From contig JAAYGZ010000437.1 of the NCBI GenBank assembly GCA_012727515.1, positions 1 to 6,482 of the forward strand: a DNA stretch of 6,482 bases, written 5' to 3'. The notes under the pieces were generated by a model. That model made no database searches. It was not told the DNA's origin and worked only from the letters and a program-made list of their open reading frames with translations. The translations under genes were made by a program, and so were the position numbers. Each line of letters begins with the position of its first letter. Position 1 is the stretch's first letter. Positions 6,357-6,482 of the stretch are shown here, piece by piece. The stretch is from Desulfovibrionales bacterium (GTDB taxonomy: Bacteria > Desulfobacterota > Desulfovibrionia > Desulfovibrionales > Desulfomicrobiaceae).

Positions 6357-6482
6357 TTACACCAGGATAGAAGAAAGTGAAAGGGAAAGGGATTCCGCAA
6401 TAACGCGCCCTACATCCTGAGGTGTGCGCGGGGTGGAGCCTGCGGAGTCATAAAAAAAGACATCATCGGCGGTGTGCATACC
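6357..6482 (-). CDS. 3' end of an unrecognised gene (41 C-terminal residues)
   Basis: An open frame enters from the right edge on the minus strand and ends with TAA at 6357-6359, only 5 bp before the helicase start. The visible tail contains GMHTADDVFFYDSAGSTPRT, then a helix-like PQDVGRVIAESLSLSLSSILV. The codons look like ordinary coding sequence, with GC-rich third positions in the first half. The tight spacing, and the helicase ribosome binding site lying within its last codons, support a real upstream gene of the same operon. I cannot assign a family from so short a tail. No start is visible, so the true length is unknown. Confidence 0.6.
   Translation of the reverse strand, partial: GMHTADDVFFYDSAGSTPRTPQDVGRVIAESLSLSLSSILV

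Larger units (their letters stand above)
1078..6482 (-). other. probable operon: unknown tail, uvrD, dsbD, rluA-type, unknown 102-aa gene
   Basis: Five same-strand genes follow one another with gaps of 5, 44, 20 and 23 bp and no recognisable terminator or promoter in the gaps. Co-transcription is inferred from spacing only. The operon promoter would lie beyond the right edge of the window. The products act in DNA repair, periplasmic disulfide reduction and RNA modification, so the grouping looks like housekeeping packing, not a pathway. Confidence 0.55.

Noticed and set aside
1..6482. A defence system, CRISPR array, toxin-antitoxin pair, riboswitch or tRNA
   Set aside because: No direct repeat array, cloverleaf, conserved aptamer-like stem set or known defence domain was seen. 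The UvrD-type helicase has ordinary repair-helicase architecture without fused nuclease domains.

Overview
The window looks like chromosomal DNA from a Gram-negative bacterium of moderate GC content. A sulfate-reducer-type deltaproteobacterium (Desulfovibrionales-like) seems most likely. That placement is inferred from the style of the proteins and of the transposase remnant, and no marker gene here proves it.

Minus strand, right to left (6482 to 1078): five genes lie head to tail with gaps of 5, 44, 20 and 23 bp, so they probably form one transcription unit. In transcription order they are the 3' end of an unrecognised gene cut by the window edge; a UvrD/PcrA-type superfamily 1 DNA helicase with all canonical motifs and the C-terminal Tudor-like domain; a full-length DsbD-type thiol:disulfide reductase with all three cysteine pairs; an RluA-family pseudouridine synthase with an N-terminal S4-like region; and a 102-residue conserved-looking protein of unknown function. 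The first four are cut across DNA repair, periplasmic redox and RNA modification, so they share no single pathway. They look like co-transcribed housekeeping genes.

Plus strand, left part: positions 1-225 hold no convincing gene. They contain a degenerate copy of a dispersed intergenic repeat of the 'GTCATTCCGA...GGAATCT / CCTTCGACAGGCT' type. A DedA/YqaA-like membrane protein gene follows (226-864). Between it and the convergent minus-strand operon (865-1077) is the decayed 5' end of an IS5-family transposase gene. It still has a strong ribosome binding site, but its reading frame is split over all three plus-strand frames and it stops abruptly about 10 bp from the 3' end of the small unknown gene.

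I see no RNA genes, CRISPR array or defence system, and nothing that clearly amounts to an undescribed system. The points most worth a second look are the transposase fossil and its junction, the repeat, and the unknown 102-residue protein.
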